From: Citrobacter braakii
GTDB lineage: Bacteria > Pseudomonadota > Gammaproteobacteria > Enterobacterales > Enterobacteriaceae
NCBI RefSeq assembly: GCF_002075345.1
Contig: NZ_NAEW01000003.1
Coordinates: 310,001-374,000, forward strand
Reading direction: 5' to 3'
Length of the DNA stretch: 64,000 bases
The position numbers were made by a program, and so were the translations under genes. A model generated the notes under the pieces. The model ran no database searches, had not been told where the DNA came from, and saw only the letters and a program-made list of their open reading frames with translations. Shown piece after piece: positions 31,185 to 41,469 of the stretch (the first letter of the stretch is position 1; every line of letters begins with the position of its first letter).

Positions 31185-31976
31185 ATGCCTGAAGGCCCGG
31201 AGATCCGCCGCGCGGCGGATAACCTGGAGGCGGCAGTTAAAGGCAAACCCCTGACCGATGTCTGGTTTGCCTTTGAGCAGCTAAAACCGTATCAATCTCA
31301 ACTGATTGGGCAGAGTGTTACCCAGCTTGAAACGCGGGGTAAAGCATTGCTGACCCATTTTTCTAATGGATTGACGCTGTACAGCCACAATCAGCTCTAT
31401 GGTGTGTGGCGAGTGGTGGATACCGGAAAAATACCGCAGACTTCGCGGGTACTGCGTGTCAGGTTGCAAACACACGACAAAACTATTCTGCTCTATAGCG
31501 CCTCTGATATCGACATGCTGACGCCGGAACAGCTCGCTACCCACCCGTTCCTGCAACGGGTTGGGCCGGACGTCCTGGATTTACGTTTAACGCCCGATGA
31601 CGTGAAAGCGCGTCTGTTATCCCCGCGTTTTCGCAATCGCCAGTTTTCTGGCCTTCTGTTGGACCAGGCGTTTCTGGCGGGATTAGGTAACTACCTGCGG
31701 GTAGAGATTCTCTGGCAGGTAGGGCTGACCGGACAGCATAAAGCGTCGACGCTCGGAGATGAGCAGTTGGATGCGCTGGCGCATGCGCTGCTTGATATTC
31801 CTCGTTTGTCCTATAACACCCGCGGGCTGGTGGATGAGAATAAACATCACGGCGCGCTGTTTCGCTTTAAGGTCTTTCACCGGGATGGTGAAGCCTGTGA
31901 GCGCTGTGGCGGAATCATCGAAAAAACGACGCTCTCTTCACGACCCTTTTACTGGTGTCCAGGATGTCAGCACTAA
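31185..31976 (+). CDS. nei: Nei, endonuclease VIII
   Basis: Nei is a 263-residue DNA glycosylase/AP lyase that removes oxidised pyrimidines. The catalytic N-terminus is [10 protein letters not shown] (Pro2 and Glu3). The helix-two-turn-helix is around [15 protein letters not shown], and the C-terminal zinc finger is CERCGGIIE with YWCPGCQ. It follows pcp by 14 bases with AAAGGA upstream, so it is probably read from the pyroglutamate operon. It converges with abrB: the two stop codons overlap by four bases. Confidence 0.97.
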   Translation: MPEGPEIRRAADNLEAAVKGKPLTDVWFAFEQLKPYQSQLIGQSVTQLETRGKALLTHFSNGLTLYSHNQLYGVWRVVDTGKIPQTSRVLRVRLQTHDKTILLYSASDIDMLTPEQLATHPFLQRVGPDVLDLRLTPDDVKARLLSPRFRNRQFSGLLLDQAFLAGLGNYLRVEILWQVGLTGQHKASTLGDEQLDALAHALLDIPRLSYNTRGLVDENKHHGALFRFKVFHRDGEACERCGGIIEKTTLSSRPFYWCPGCQH

Positions 31977-33019
31977 GCGGGATGCTTTGGCGCGTGTAGC
32001 GAAATAAACCGCGCCACCGCCGGGCCAGTCAATAAAATACTGAATAGCCGCAGGGTTTGCATCGCCATGATCAGCGCCATATCGGCGTGACTCCCCGCGG
32101 CAATCACCGCAACAGAATCCACGCCGCCTGGACTGGTCGCCAGATAGGCGGTAAGAAAATCTATCTGCATGTAATGCGCCAGTCCCCAGGCCATAGCGGC
32201 GCAGATCGCCATCAGTGAAAAAATGGACAAGAGGATTTGAGGTAAGGGGCGCAACGCCATTAAAAAGATCTGCTTGTCAAAGCCCAGACCGATTTGCCAG
32301 CCGATGGCCATATAGGCAATCGCCAGCAACCATTCCGGCAGTTCGATCACCATCACGCCACCAGCATTCAGCAATGCGCCTGCCAGCATCGGTAGCAACA
32401 TGACGCCAGAGGGGATACGCAATAGACGCCCGGCCGTACCGGCAACGGCGGCCAGCGCCAGGGTACTGAACAGATTGCTGCTCAGCGGCGGAAACCAGAC
32501 GATTTGCTCACTGACCGTTTGGGCCTGGTCGCCCATCATCACTCGGGTGACCAGTGCCGCCGCACCAACCACCAACAGTACGCGCAGATACTGCATAAAC
32601 GCCACCAGCCGGATGTCGGCACCATATTCCTGCGCCATCGCCACCATTGCCGCCGCACCGCCAGGTGACGAGCCCCATGCACCGGTGTTTCCCGGTAGGT
32701 TACTGTAGCGAACCAGCAGCCAGCCGATTACCGCGCTGCTGATAAGGGTCGCCAGCAGGATGATAATCACCATCGGCCAGTGGGCCGTAAGGGTCGTTAA
32801 GATTGAGCCCGTCAGGTTTTGGGCAATCATGCAGCCGAGAATCGCCTGCGCGCCAAGAAATGTGCAGCGGGGAGGGTGCAGTGAGATGCCGCGCATACTG
32901 AATATGATGCCGACGATCATCGAACCGAGCAGCAGCGGTCCTGGAAGGTGTATAAACAAAAAGAACAGGGAAAGAAGGAGCGATAGCAGAAACAACAGGC
33001 TCCACTGCAAAACAGGCAT
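31973..33019 (-). CDS. abrB: AbrB, putative membrane regulator/transporter
   Basis: AbrB is a 348-residue membrane protein of the AbrB/ammonia monooxygenase-like transporter family with about ten helices. E. coli abrB was described as affecting expression of aidB. Hydrophobic repeats include [19 protein letters not shown] at the N-terminus and [18 protein letters not shown] near the C-terminus; the related internal motif [18 protein letters not shown] indicates two duplicated halves. The gene lies between nei and gltA as in E. coli. Its actual cargo or signal is not known to me. Confidence 0.9.
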   Translation of the reverse strand: MPVLQWSLLFLLSLLLSLFFLFIHLPGPLLLGSMIVGIIFSMRGISLHPPRCTFLGAQAILGCMIAQNLTGSILTTLTAHWPMVIIILLATLISSAVIGWLLVRYSNLPGNTGAWGSSPGGAAAMVAMAQEYGADIRLVAFMQYLRVLLVVGAAALVTRVMMGDQAQTVSEQIVWFPPLSSNLFSTLALAAVAGTAGRLLRIPSGVMLLPMLAGALLNAGGVMVIELPEWLLAIAYMAIGWQIGLGFDKQIFLMALRPLPQILLSIFSLMAICAAMAWGLAHYMQIDFLTAYLATSPGGVDSVAVIAAGSHADMALIMAMQTLRLFSILLTGPAVARFISLHAPKHPA

Positions 33020-33096
33020 CCCATGCTCCTGAGTGAAATGACGGAAATCTCAGTAAATCATAGAGAAAGCATGATGAGAATAAAATAATATGCATC

Positions 33097-33138
33097 AAAA
33101 AAAACAGGTCGGATTCTGGCTTCAATGCCTTGTCCGAC
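33097..33138 (-). terminator. Terminator of gltA
   Basis: Read on the minus strand, GGTCGGA and TCCGACC pair around a long imperfect loop and are followed by about eight T. It lies 56 bases beyond the gltA stop, downstream of a REP palindrome. Confidence 0.75.
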
Positions 33139-33160
33139 CCGGGAGAATTAATGGCTGTAA

Positions 33161-33187
33161 GCCGGACAGGCGCTGGCGCCATCCGGC
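33161..33187. repeat. REP palindrome downstream of gltA
   Basis: The minus strand reads GCCGGATGGCGCC, then GGCGCC-related bases ending GTCCGGC, the usual form of a repetitive extragenic palindrome. It lies between gltA and its terminator. Confidence 0.75.
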
Positions 33188-33193
33188 AGACAA

Positions 33194-34477
33194 TTAACGC
33201 TTAATATCAGACTTAAAATCGCGCTTATCGTAGCCGGTGTACAGCTGACGCGGACGAGCGATTTTCATGCCGTCGGTGTGCATTTCGTTCCAGTGTGCAA
33301 TCCAGCCCACGGTACGCGCCATGGCGAAGATAACGGTAAACATGGAGGACGGAATACCCATCGCCTTCAGGATGATGCCGGAGTAGAAATCTACGTTCGG
33401 GTAGAGTTTCTTCTCGATGAAGTACGGGTCGTTGAGCGCAATGTGTTCAAGTTCCATCGCCACTTCCAGCAGATCATCTTTGGTGCCCAGTTCTTTCAGT
33501 ACTTCATGGCAGGTTTCACGCATGACGGTGGCGCGCGGGTCATAGTTTTTATAAACACGGTGACCAAAGCCCATCAGGCGGAAGGAATCATTCTTGTCTT
33601 TCGCGCGGCGAACAAATTCCGGAATGTGTTTAACAGAGCTGATTTCTTCCAGCATTTTCAGCGCAGCTTCGTTTGCGCCGCCGTGTGCTGGTCCCCACAG
33701 GGAAGCAATACCGGCCGCGATGCAGGCAAACGGGTTAGCGCCAGAAGAACCGGCGGTACGAACGGTAGAGGTTGAGGCGTTCTGTTCGTGGTCAGCGTGC
33801 AGGATCAGGATACGGTCCATTGCGCGTTCCAGAATCGGATTCACTTCGTATTTTTCGCACGGCGTGGAGAACATCATGTTCAGGAAGTTACCGGCGTAGG
33901 AGAGGTCATTACGCGGGTACACGAACGGCTGCCCGATGGAGTATTTGTAGCACATCGCTGCCATGGTCGGCATCTTGGACAGCAGACGGAAGGCGGCGAT
34001 TTCACGGTGACGCGGATTATTCACATCCAGCGAGTCGTGGTAGAACGCAGCCAGCGCCCCGGTAACACCACACATAACGGCCATCGGGTGAGAGTCGCGG
34101 CGGAAACCGTGGAACAGGCGGGTGATCTGTTCGTGGATCATGGTATGGCGAGTGACTGTGGTTTTGAACTCGTCGTACTCCTCCTGCGTCGGTTTTTCGC
34201 CGTACAGCAGGATATAACACACTTCCAGATAGTTTGACTCGGTCGCCAACTGATCAATCGGGAAGCCGCGATGCAGCAAAATACCTTCGTCACCGTCGAT
34301 GAAAGTAATTTTGGATTCGCAGGATGCGGTAGAGGTGAAACCTGGGTCAAAAGTAAACATCCCTTTTGAGCCAAGACTACGAATATCAATAACATCTTGA
34401 CCGAGCGTACCTTTCAGCACATCCAGTTCAATAGCAGAGTCACCATTTAGAGTGATTTTTGCTTTAGTATCAGCCAT
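33194..34477 (-). CDS. gltA: GltA, citrate synthase
   Basis: GltA condenses oxaloacetate and acetyl-CoA to citrate, the entry step of the TCA cycle. The 427-residue hexameric type II enzyme matches E. coli in length. Active-site segments include [31 protein letters not shown] and [17 protein letters not shown]. It is divergent from sdhC over 712 bases. In E. coli it is repressed by ArcA under anaerobiosis and modulated by CRP; no site could be fixed confidently here. Confidence 0.98.
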   Translation of the reverse strand: MADTKAKITLNGDSAIELDVLKGTLGQDVIDIRSLGSKGMFTFDPGFTSTASCESKITFIDGDEGILLHRGFPIDQLATESNYLEVCYILLYGEKPTQEEYDEFKTTVTRHTMIHEQITRLFHGFRRDSHPMAVMCGVTGALAAFYHDSLDVNNPRHREIAAFRLLSKMPTMAAMCYKYSIGQPFVYPRNDLSYAGNFLNMMFSTPCEKYEVNPILERAMDRILILHADHEQNASTSTVRTAGSSGANPFACIAAGIASLWGPAHGGANEAALKMLEEISSVKHIPEFVRRAKDKNDSFRLMGFGHRVYKNYDPRATVMRETCHEVLKELGTKDDLLEVAMELEHIALNDPYFIEKKLYPNVDFYSGIILKAMGIPSSMFTVIFAMARTVGWIAHWNEMHTDGMKIARPRQLYTGYDKRDFKSDIKR

Positions 34478-35189
34478 TTACGGTCTCCTTAGCGCCTTAT
34501 TGCTTAAGACTGCTGGAACTCACATTTGCCTTCGTACATCAATGAACCGTTACCAGTTTGTTATTTGGCTCGCCGCTCTGCGAAAGAGGGGATAACCTGG
34601 GTACAGAGCTATGGGCGCTTGCAGGTAAAACGGTCTTTTCATGGCGAATAAACTGCAAATCAAGAACTTAGCAATCCGAATTATTAAACCTGTCTATCAC
34701 TAATAACTGTCCTGACTGTATTGGTCAATACTTCCACACTGTTACATAACTAAATGTCCGGTGAAAGAGTGACCCCATAACTTTTACGCATTATATGCTT
34801 TTTCTGGTGTTGTTTGTAACAACTTTGTTTAATGATTGTCAAATTAGATGGTTAAAAATTAAAATAATGTTGTTATCGTGACCTATGTCACTGTTCGGGA
34901 TAAAACCCGACAAACTATATGTAGGTTAATTGTAATGATTTTGTGAACGTCCTATACTGCCGCCAGGTCTCCGGAATACCCTGCAATCCCGAGCCAACCA
35001 GCGTTGTAACGTGTCGTTTTAGCATCTGGAAGCAGTGTTTTATATGACGCGTAGTTATAGTAAGGACGCTGTCTGACCCGCACGCAGACCGGAGGAAGGA
35101 AATCCCGTCGTCTTTCAGGCTACAGGTGTCTTCATCTTCTGTACCCGAAGTCCAAAGGGAATAATAAGAACAGCATGTGGGCGTTATTC
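34478..35189. promoter_or_regulatory. gltA-sdhC divergent control region
   Basis: This 712-base stretch has no gene but is well conserved in position and length with E. coli. The gltA side carries several AT-rich segments for its promoters. The sdh promoter lies at 34930-34958. From about 34965 to 35189 is the long sdhC leader, which in E. coli is the target of small RNAs (Spot 42, RyhB, RybB) and ends at the sdhC ribosome site. Individual sRNA sites were not mapped. Confidence 0.7.
34930..34958 (+). promoter_or_regulatory. sdhC promoter
   Basis: TTGTAA (34930-34935) and TATACT (34953-34958) are separated by 17 bases. The whole segment matches the E. coli sdhC promoter as I recall it, and the start would be about 220 bases upstream of the sdhC codon. 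Confidence 0.75.
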
Positions 35190-35579
35190 ATGATAAGAAA
35201 TGTGAAAAAACAAAGACCTGTCAATCTGGATCTACAAACGATCCGGTTCCCAATCACGGCGATAGCGTCCATTCTCCATCGCGTATCCGGAGTGATCACC
35301 TTCGTGGCGGTCGGGATTCTGTTGTGGTTATTGGGTACCAGCCTTTCCTCCCCTGAAGGTTTCCTCGCGGCGTCATCCATTATGAATAACTTCTTTGTGG
35401 AGTTAATTCTGTGGGGGATCCTGATTGCGCTGGCATATCACGCCGTAATGGGCATTCGCCATCTGTTGATGGATTTTGGCTATATCGAAGAAACCCTCGA
35501 AGCAGGGACACGTTCCGCCAAAATTTGTTTCGTTATCATTGTCGTGCTTTCACTTCTCGCAGGAGTCCTCGTATGGTAA
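35190..35579 (+). CDS. sdhC: SdhC, succinate dehydrogenase cytochrome b556 subunit
   Basis: SdhC is one of two membrane anchors of complex II; it holds heme b and the ubiquinone site. The 129-residue protein has three helices. Ser27 and Arg31 ([10 protein letters not shown]) contact quinone, and His84 ([11 protein letters not shown]) is the heme ligand, by E. coli numbering that fits this sequence. I use ATG 35190 ([10 protein letters not shown]) as in E. coli; a second ATG five codons earlier is also in frame. It opens the sdhCDAB-sucABCD operon and overlaps sdhD by 7 bases. Confidence 0.97.
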   Translation: MIRNVKKQRPVNLDLQTIRFPITAIASILHRVSGVITFVAVGILLWLLGTSLSSPEGFLAASSIMNNFFVELILWGILIALAYHAVMGIRHLLMDFGYIEETLEAGTRSAKICFVIIVVLSLLAGVLVW

Positions 35580-35920
35580 GCAACGCCTCCGCATTAGGAC
35601 GCAACGGCGTACATGACTTCATTCTGGTCCGTGCTACCGCTATCGTTCTGACGTTATACATCATCTATATGGTCGGCTTCTTCGCCACCAGCGGCGAACT
35701 GACGTTTGAAGTCTGGACCGGTTTCTTCTCATCGGCATTCACCAAAGTCTTCACCCTGCTGGCTCTTTTCTCCATTCTGATTCATGCCTGGATCGGCATG
35801 TGGCAGGTGTTGACCGACTACGTTAAACCGCTGGCCGTGCGCCTGATTCTGCAACTGGCTATCGTCGTTGCGCTGGTGGTTTACGTCATTTATGGATTTG
35901 TTGTGGTGTGGGGTGTGTAA
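35573..35920 (+). CDS. sdhD: SdhD, succinate dehydrogenase membrane anchor
   Basis: SdhD is the second anchor subunit of complex II, 115 residues with three helices. His71 ([11 protein letters not shown] region) ligates heme together with SdhC His84, and Tyr83 (LTDYVKPL) helps bind ubiquinone. ATG 35573 overlaps the end of sdhC (ATGGTAA), and the stop overlaps sdhA by one base (TAATG). In E. coli the small RNA RyhB acts around this start. Confidence 0.97.
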   Translation: MVSNASALGRNGVHDFILVRATAIVLTLYIIYMVGFFATSGELTFEVWTGFFSSAFTKVFTLLALFSILIHAWIGMWQVLTDYVKPLAVRLILQLAIVVALVVYVIYGFVVVWGV

Positions 35921-37686
35921 TGAAACTGCCAGTCAGAGAATTTGATGCTGTTGTGATTGGTGCCGGCGGCGCAGGTATGCGCGCGGCGCTGCAAATTTCC
36001 CAGAGCGGTCAGACCTGTGCGCTGCTCTCCAAAGTGTTCCCAACCCGTTCCCATACCGTATCTGCGCAAGGTGGCATCACCGTTGCGCTCGGTAATACCC
36101 ATGAAGATAACTGGGAATGGCACATGTACGACACCGTGAAAGGGTCGGACTACATTGGTGACCAGGACGCTATTGAATATATGTGTAAAACCGGTCCGGA
36201 AGCGATTCTGGAGCTGGACCACATGGGGCTGCCGTTCTCTCGCCTCGATAATGGCACAATTTATCAACGTCCGTTTGGCGGCCAGTCGAAGAATTTCGGT
36301 GGCGAGCAGGCGGCACGTACCGCGGCAGCGGCAGACCGTACCGGCCATGCGCTGTTGCACACGCTGTATCAGCAGAACCTGAAAAACCATACCACCATCT
36401 TCTCCGAATGGTATGCGCTGGATCTGGTGAAAAATGCCGATGGTGCGATTGTTGGTTGTACCGCGCTGTGTATTGAAACCGGTGAAGTGGTTTACTTCAA
36501 AGCCCGCGCAACCGTGCTGGCGACCGGCGGTGCTGGCCGTATTTATCAGTCCACCACCAACGCCCACATCAACACCGGTGACGGCGTCGGTATGGCTATC
36601 CGCGCTGGCGTGCCGGTGCAGGATATGGAGATGTGGCAGTTCCACCCAACCGGTATCGCTGGCGCGGGTGTTCTGGTAACAGAAGGCTGTCGTGGTGAAG
36701 GTGGCTACCTGCTGAACAAACACGGTGAGCGCTTCATGGAGCGTTATGCCCCGAATGCGAAAGACCTGGCGGGTCGTGACGTGGTGGCGCGTTCCATCAT
36801 GATCGAAATCCGCGAAGGTCGCGGCTGCGACGGTCCGTGGGGGCCGCACGCCAAACTGAAACTCGACCACCTGGGTAAAGAAGTGCTGGAGTCCCGTCTG
36901 CCGGGTATTCTCGAACTGTCCCGTACCTTTGCTCACGTTGACCCGGTGAAAGAGCCGATCCCGGTTATCCCAACCTGCCACTATATGATGGGCGGTATTC
37001 CGACCAAAGTCACCGGCCAGGCGCTGACCGTGAATGAGCAGGGCGAAGATGTGGTGATCCCAGGGCTGTTTGCCGTCGGTGAAATCGCCTGTGTATCGGT
37101 TCACGGTGCTAACCGTTTGGGCGGCAACTCTCTGCTTGACCTGGTGGTATTTGGTCGTGCCGTGGGTCTGCATCTGCAGGAATCTATCGCAGAGCAGGGT
37201 GACCTGCTGGATGCAACCGAAGATGAAATCGACGCTTCTCTGGCGCGTCTGAATCGCTGGAACGGTAACCGTAACGGTGAAGATCCGGTGGCAATTCGTA
37301 AAGCGCTGCAAGAATGTATGCAGCATAACTTCTCGGTATTCCGCGAAGGCGATGCGATGGCGAAGGGCCTGGAAGAGCTGAAAGCGATTCGCGAACGCTT
37401 GAAAAATGCCCGTCTGGACGATACCTCCAGCGAGTTCAACACCCAGCGCGTTGAGTGTCTGGAGCTGGATAACCTGATGGAGACCGCGTACGCCACTGCA
37501 GTATCTGCAAACTTCCGTACCGAAAGCCGTGGCGCGCATAGCCGCTTCGACTTCCCGGAACGTGATGACGAAAACTGGCTGTGCCATTCCCTGTACCTGC
37601 CAGAGTCGGAATCCATGACGCGACGTCAAGTCAATATGGAACCGAAGCTGCGCCCGGCATTCCCGCCGAAGATTCGTACTTATTAA
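35920..37686 (+). CDS. sdhA: SdhA, succinate dehydrogenase flavoprotein
   Basis: SdhA oxidises succinate to fumarate; FAD is covalently attached to His45 ([14 protein letters not shown]). The 588-residue length equals E. coli. The FAD fold is [17 protein letters not shown], the substrate site includes [21 protein letters not shown], and the catalytic Arg lies in the C-terminal RHSRTT-like region here read as HYMMGGIPT and [12 protein letters not shown] neighbours. It starts at 35920, overlapping sdhD by one base, and is followed by sdhB after 15 bases. Confidence 0.98.
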   Translation: MKLPVREFDAVVIGAGGAGMRAALQISQSGQTCALLSKVFPTRSHTVSAQGGITVALGNTHEDNWEWHMYDTVKGSDYIGDQDAIEYMCKTGPEAILELDHMGLPFSRLDNGTIYQRPFGGQSKNFGGEQAARTAAAADRTGHALLHTLYQQNLKNHTTIFSEWYALDLVKNADGAIVGCTALCIETGEVVYFKARATVLATGGAGRIYQSTTNAHINTGDGVGMAIRAGVPVQDMEMWQFHPTGIAGAGVLVTEGCRGEGGYLLNKHGERFMERYAPNAKDLAGRDVVARSIMIEIREGRGCDGPWGPHAKLKLDHLGKEVLESRLPGILELSRTFAHVDPVKEPIPVIPTCHYMMGGIPTKVTGQALTVNEQGEDVVIPGLFAVGEIACVSVHGANRLGGNSLLDLVVFGRAVGLHLQESIAEQGDLLDATEDEIDASLARLNRWNGNRNGEDPVAIRKALQECMQHNFSVFREGDAMAKGLEELKAIRERLKNARLDDTSSEFNTQRVECLELDNLMETAYATAVSANFRTESRGAHSRFDFPERDDENWLCHSLYLPESESMTRRQVNMEPKLRPAFPPKIRTY

Positions 37687-37701
37687 TGCGGAGACAGGAC
37701 A

Positions 37702-38418
37702 ATGAAACTCGAGTTTTCAGTTTATCGCTATAACCCGGATGTTGACGACGCTCCGCGCATGCAGGATTACACCCTGGAGGCGGAAGAAGGGCGCGACATG
37801 ATGCTGCTGGATGCGTTGATGCAGCTGAAAGAAAAAGATCCGTCGCTGTCGTTTCGTCGCTCATGCCGTGAAGGGGTCTGCGGCTCCGACGGTCTGAACA
37901 TGAACGGCAAAAATGGACTGGCCTGTATCACACCTATTTCTGCGCTGAATCAGCCGGGCAAGAAAATTGTCATTCGCCCGCTGCCAGGTTTACCGGTTGT
38001 GCGCGATTTGGTGGTAGACATGGGGCAATTCTACGCACAGTATGAGAAGATTAAGCCTTACTTGTTGAATAATGGGAAAAATCCTCCGGCTCGTGAGCAT
38101 TTACAAATGCCAGAGCAGCGTGAGAAGCTCGATGGGCTGTATGAATGTATTTTGTGTGCATGCTGCTCAACGTCCTGCCCATCATTCTGGTGGAACCCGG
38201 ACAAGTTTATTGGCCCGGCAGGCCTGTTGGCCGCGTATCGCTTCTTAATTGATAGCCGCGATACCGAGACCGACAGCCGTCTGGAAGGTTTAAGTGACGC
38301 TTTCAGCGTATTCCGCTGTCATAGCATCATGAACTGCGTCAGCGTATGTCCTAAAGGGCTGAACCCGACGCGCGCCATCGGTCATATTAAGTCGATGCTG
38401 CTCAAACGTAGTGCATAA
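37702..38418 (+). CDS. sdhB: SdhB, succinate dehydrogenase iron-sulfur subunit
   Basis: SdhB carries electrons from FAD to quinone through three clusters: a 2Fe-2S site (CREGVCGSDG and GLAC; Cys55, Cys60, Asp63, Cys75), a 4Fe-4S site (CILCACCSTSCP), and a 3Fe-4S site (CHSIMNCVSVCP). The 238-residue length matches E. coli. It is the last sdh gene, 235 bases before sucA, with two strong inverted repeats in that gap. Confidence 0.98.
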   Translation: MKLEFSVYRYNPDVDDAPRMQDYTLEAEEGRDMMLLDALMQLKEKDPSLSFRRSCREGVCGSDGLNMNGKNGLACITPISALNQPGKKIVIRPLPGLPVVRDLVVDMGQFYAQYEKIKPYLLNNGKNPPAREHLQMPEQREKLDGLYECILCACCSTSCPSFWWNPDKFIGPAGLLAAYRFLIDSRDTETDSRLEGLSDAFSVFRCHSIMNCVSVCPKGLNPTRAIGHIKSMLLKRSA

Positions 38419-38430
38419 GTAGTTGTAGTT

Positions 38431-38452
38431 GCCGGGGAAGAAATTCCCCGGC
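38431..38452. repeat. Perfect hairpin after sdhB
   Basis: GCCGGGGAA and TTCCCCGGC pair around GAAA, 12 bases past the sdhB stop. It has no T tract and may slow or stop ribosome-free transcript decay between sdh and suc. Confidence 0.7.
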
Positions 38453-38460
38453 CGTGCAGG

Positions 38461-38541
38461 GAAACCTCTAAAAACTGCCACATTGATAGCAATAATCGCA
38501 GCCTGAACGACGACGATTATTAGACAGTTTTTAAAGGTTCC
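38461..38541. repeat. Long inverted repeat between sdhB and sucA
   Basis: GAAACCTCTAAAAACTG (38461-38477) pairs, with two mismatches, with CAGTTTTTAAAGGTTCC (38525-38541). Inside the loop AATAATCG pairs with CGATTATT. This gives an extended double-stranded RNA of the kind cut by RNase III, and I recall RNase III processing in this gap of the E. coli operon. Confidence 0.7.
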
Positions 38542-38653
38542 TTAGCGGACGCAGATGACACGACAGTCCGCAACAAGTGAACCCCGGCACGCACATCGGT
38601 GTGCGTGGTAGTATCCACGGCGAAATAAGCATACAAATGCTTAAGGGATCACG

Positions 38654-41455
38654 ATGCAGAACAGCGCTTTGAAAGCCTGGTTGGACTCTTCTTACCTCTC
38701 TGGTTCTAACCAGAGCTGGATAGAACAGCTCTATGAAGACTTCTTAACCGACCCTGACTCGGTAGATGCTAACTGGCGTTCGACGTTCCAGCAGTTACCT
38801 GGTACCGGAGTCAAACCGGATCAACTCCACTCAAAAACACGTGATTATTTCCGTCGACAGGCGTTGATTACCCCACGTTACTCTTCTTCTATTTCCGACC
38901 CTGATGCCAATGTGAAGCAGGTTAAAGTCCTGCAGCTCATTAACGCCTATCGTTTCCGCGGTCATCAGCATGCGAATCTCGATCCGCTGGGACTGTGGCA
39001 GCAAGAAAATGTGGCCGATCTGGATCCCTCCTTCCACGATCTGACCGATGCGGATTTCCAGGAAAGCTTTAACGTGGGTTCTTTTGCCGGTGGCAAAGAC
39101 ACGATGAAGCTGAGCGACCTGGTTGTCGCGCTGAAACAAACCTACTGCGGCCCGATTGGCGCCGAGTATATGCACATCACCAGCACCGAAGAAAAACGCT
39201 GGCTTCAGCAGCGTATCGAGTCTGGTCGTACTGCGTTCAGTAGTGAAGAGAAGAAACGCTTCCTCAGCGAACTGACCGCAGCGGAAGGTCTGGAACGCTA
39301 CCTGGGCGCGAAATTCCCGGGCGCGAAACGCTTCTCGCTGGAAGGCGGTGATGCGTTAATCCCAATGCTCAAAGAGATGATCCGCCACGCCGGTAATAGC
39401 GGTACCCGTGAAGTGGTACTGGGTATGGCGCACCGTGGTCGTCTGAACGTCCTGGTTAACGTGCTGGGTAAAAAGCCGCAGGATCTATTCGACGAATTTG
39501 CGGGCAAACATAAAGAACACCTCGGCACCGGTGACGTGAAGTACCACATGGGCTTCTCATCGGATATCGAAACCGAAGGCGGTCTGGTGCATCTGGCGCT
39601 GGCGTTTAACCCGTCGCACCTGGAAATCGTTAGCCCGGTGGTTATCGGTTCCGTACGTGCACGCTTGGATCGTCTGGACGAGCCGAGCAGCAATAAAGTG
39701 CTGCCAATCACTATTCATGGTGATGCGGCAGTAACCGGTCAAGGCGTGGTTCAGGAAACCCTGAACATGTCGAAAGCGCGTGGTTACGAAGTGGGCGGTA
39801 CCGTTCGCATCGTTATCAACAACCAGGTGGGCTTCACCACCTCTAACCCGCTAGATGCACGTTCTACACCGTACTGCACCGACATCGGTAAGATGGTTCA
39901 GGCGCCGATTTTCCACGTGAACGCGGATGACCCGGAAGCGGTCGCTTTCGTAACGCGTCTGGCACTGGATTTCCGTAATACCTTTAAACGCGATGTCTTT
40001 ATCGATCTGGTGTGCTACCGCCGTCACGGCCACAACGAAGCCGACGAGCCAAGCGCAACCCAGCCGCTGATGTATCAGAAAATCAAAAAGCATCCGACCC
40101 CGCGCAAAATCTACGCTGACAAGCTGGAAGCGGACAACGTCGCTACGCTGGAAGATGCGACCGAAATGGTCAATCTGTATCGTGACGCGCTGGACGCAGG
40201 TGAATGCGTGGTGAAAGAGTGGCGTCCAATGAATATGCACTCCTTCACCTGGTCTCCGTACCTCAACCACGAATGGGATGAAAACTACCCGAACAAAGTT
40301 GAGATGAAGCGTCTGCAGGAGCTGGCAAAACGCATCAGCACCGTGCCTGAAGCGGTGGAAATGCAGTCGCGTGTTGCCAAAATTTACGGCGACCGTCAGG
40401 CCATGGCCGCAGGCGAGAAGCTGTTCGACTGGGGTGGCGCAGAGAATTTGGCTTACGCCACGCTGGTTGATGAAGGTATTCCGGTACGTCTGTCGGGTGA
40501 AGACTCTGGCCGTGGAACCTTCTTCCACCGTCATGCGGTTATTCATAACCAGGCGAATGGTTCAACGTACACTCCGCTGCAGCATGTGCATAACGGGCAG
40601 GGCACGTTCCGCGTATGGGACTCCGTGCTGTCTGAAGAAGCGGTGCTGGCATTCGAGTACGGTTATGCCACGGCAGAACCGCGCACCCTGACTATCTGGG
40701 AAGCGCAGTTCGGTGACTTCGCCAACGGTGCGCAGGTGGTTATCGACCAGTTCATCTCTTCCGGCGAGCAGAAATGGGGCCGTATGTGCGGTCTGGTTAT
40801 GCTGCTGCCACACGGCTATGAAGGTCAGGGTCCGGAGCACTCTTCCGCGCGTCTGGAACGTTATCTGCAACTTTGCGCTGAGCAAAACATGCAGGTTTGC
40901 GTCCCGTCTACCCCGGCGCAGGTTTACCACATGCTGCGTCGTCAGGCGCTGCGCGGAATGCGTCGTCCGCTGGTAGTGATGTCACCGAAGTCGCTGCTGC
41001 GTCATCCGCTGGCGGTGTCCACGCTGGACGAACTGGCAAATGGCACCTTCCTGCCAGCCATTGGCGAAGTAGATGAACTTGATCCTAAAGGCGTGAAGCG
41101 TGTCGTGATGTGTTCTGGTAAGGTTTATTACGACCTGCTGGAGCAACGCCGCAAGAACGACCAAAAAGATGTCGCCATTGTGCGTATCGAACAGCTCTAT
41201 CCGTTCCCGCATAAAGCGGTGCAGGAAGCGCTGAAACCGTTTGCTCATGTACATGATTTTGTCTGGTGCCAGGAAGAGCCGCTCAACCAGGGCGCATGGT
41301 ACTGCAGCCAGCATCATTTCCGTGAAGTAATTCCATTTGGGTCAGCTCTGCGTTATGCAGGTCGCCCGGCCTCTGCCTCTCCGGCAGTAGGATATATGTC
41401 CGTTCACCAGAAGCAGCAACAAGATCTGGTTAATGACGCGCTGAACGTCGATTAA
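38654..41455 (+). CDS. sucA: SucA, 2-oxoglutarate dehydrogenase E1
   Basis: SucA is the 933-residue thiamine-diphosphate subunit of the 2-oxoglutarate dehydrogenase complex, the same length as in E. coli. It decarboxylates 2-oxoglutarate and reductively succinylates the lipoyl group of SucB. Recognisable segments are KRFSLEGGDALIPML, GMAHRGRLNVLVN, ITIHGDAAVTGQGVV (TPP/metal loop) and FIDLVCYRRHGHNEADEP. AAGGG stands before the ATG. It follows the RNase III-type repeat and precedes sucB by 14 bases. Confidence 0.98.
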   Translation: MQNSALKAWLDSSYLSGSNQSWIEQLYEDFLTDPDSVDANWRSTFQQLPGTGVKPDQLHSKTRDYFRRQALITPRYSSSISDPDANVKQVKVLQLINAYRFRGHQHANLDPLGLWQQENVADLDPSFHDLTDADFQESFNVGSFAGGKDTMKLSDLVVALKQTYCGPIGAEYMHITSTEEKRWLQQRIESGRTAFSSEEKKRFLSELTAAEGLERYLGAKFPGAKRFSLEGGDALIPMLKEMIRHAGNSGTREVVLGMAHRGRLNVLVNVLGKKPQDLFDEFAGKHKEHLGTGDVKYHMGFSSDIETEGGLVHLALAFNPSHLEIVSPVVIGSVRARLDRLDEPSSNKVLPITIHGDAAVTGQGVVQETLNMSKARGYEVGGTVRIVINNQVGFTTSNPLDARSTPYCTDIGKMVQAPIFHVNADDPEAVAFVTRLALDFRNTFKRDVFIDLVCYRRHGHNEADEPSATQPLMYQKIKKHPTPRKIYADKLEADNVATLEDATEMVNLYRDALDAGECVVKEWRPMNMHSFTWSPYLNHEWDENYPNKVEMKRLQELAKRISTVPEAVEMQSRVAKIYGDRQAMAAGEKLFDWGGAENLAYATLVDEGIPVRLSGEDSGRGTFFHRHAVIHNQANGSTYTPLQHVHNGQGTFRVWDSVLSEEAVLAFEYGYATAEPRTLTIWEAQFGDFANGAQVVIDQFISSGEQKWGRMCGLVMLLPHGYEGQGPEHSSARLERYLQLCAEQNMQVCVPSTPAQVYHMLRRQALRGMRRPLVVMSPKSLLRHPLAVSTLDELANGTFLPAIGEVDELDPKGVKRVVMCSGKVYYDLLEQRRKNDQKDVAIVRIEQLYPFPHKAVQEALKPFAHVHDFVWCQEEPLNQGAWYCSQHHFREVIPFGSALRYAGRPASASPAVGYMSVHQKQQQDLVNDALNVD

Positions 41456-41469
41456 ATAAAGGATAAATA

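Noticed and set aside
35890-37629. 579-codon open frame antisense to sdhA
   Set aside because: It mirrors the codon bias of sdhA, has no ribosome site or family resemblance, and sdhA is certain on the other strand.
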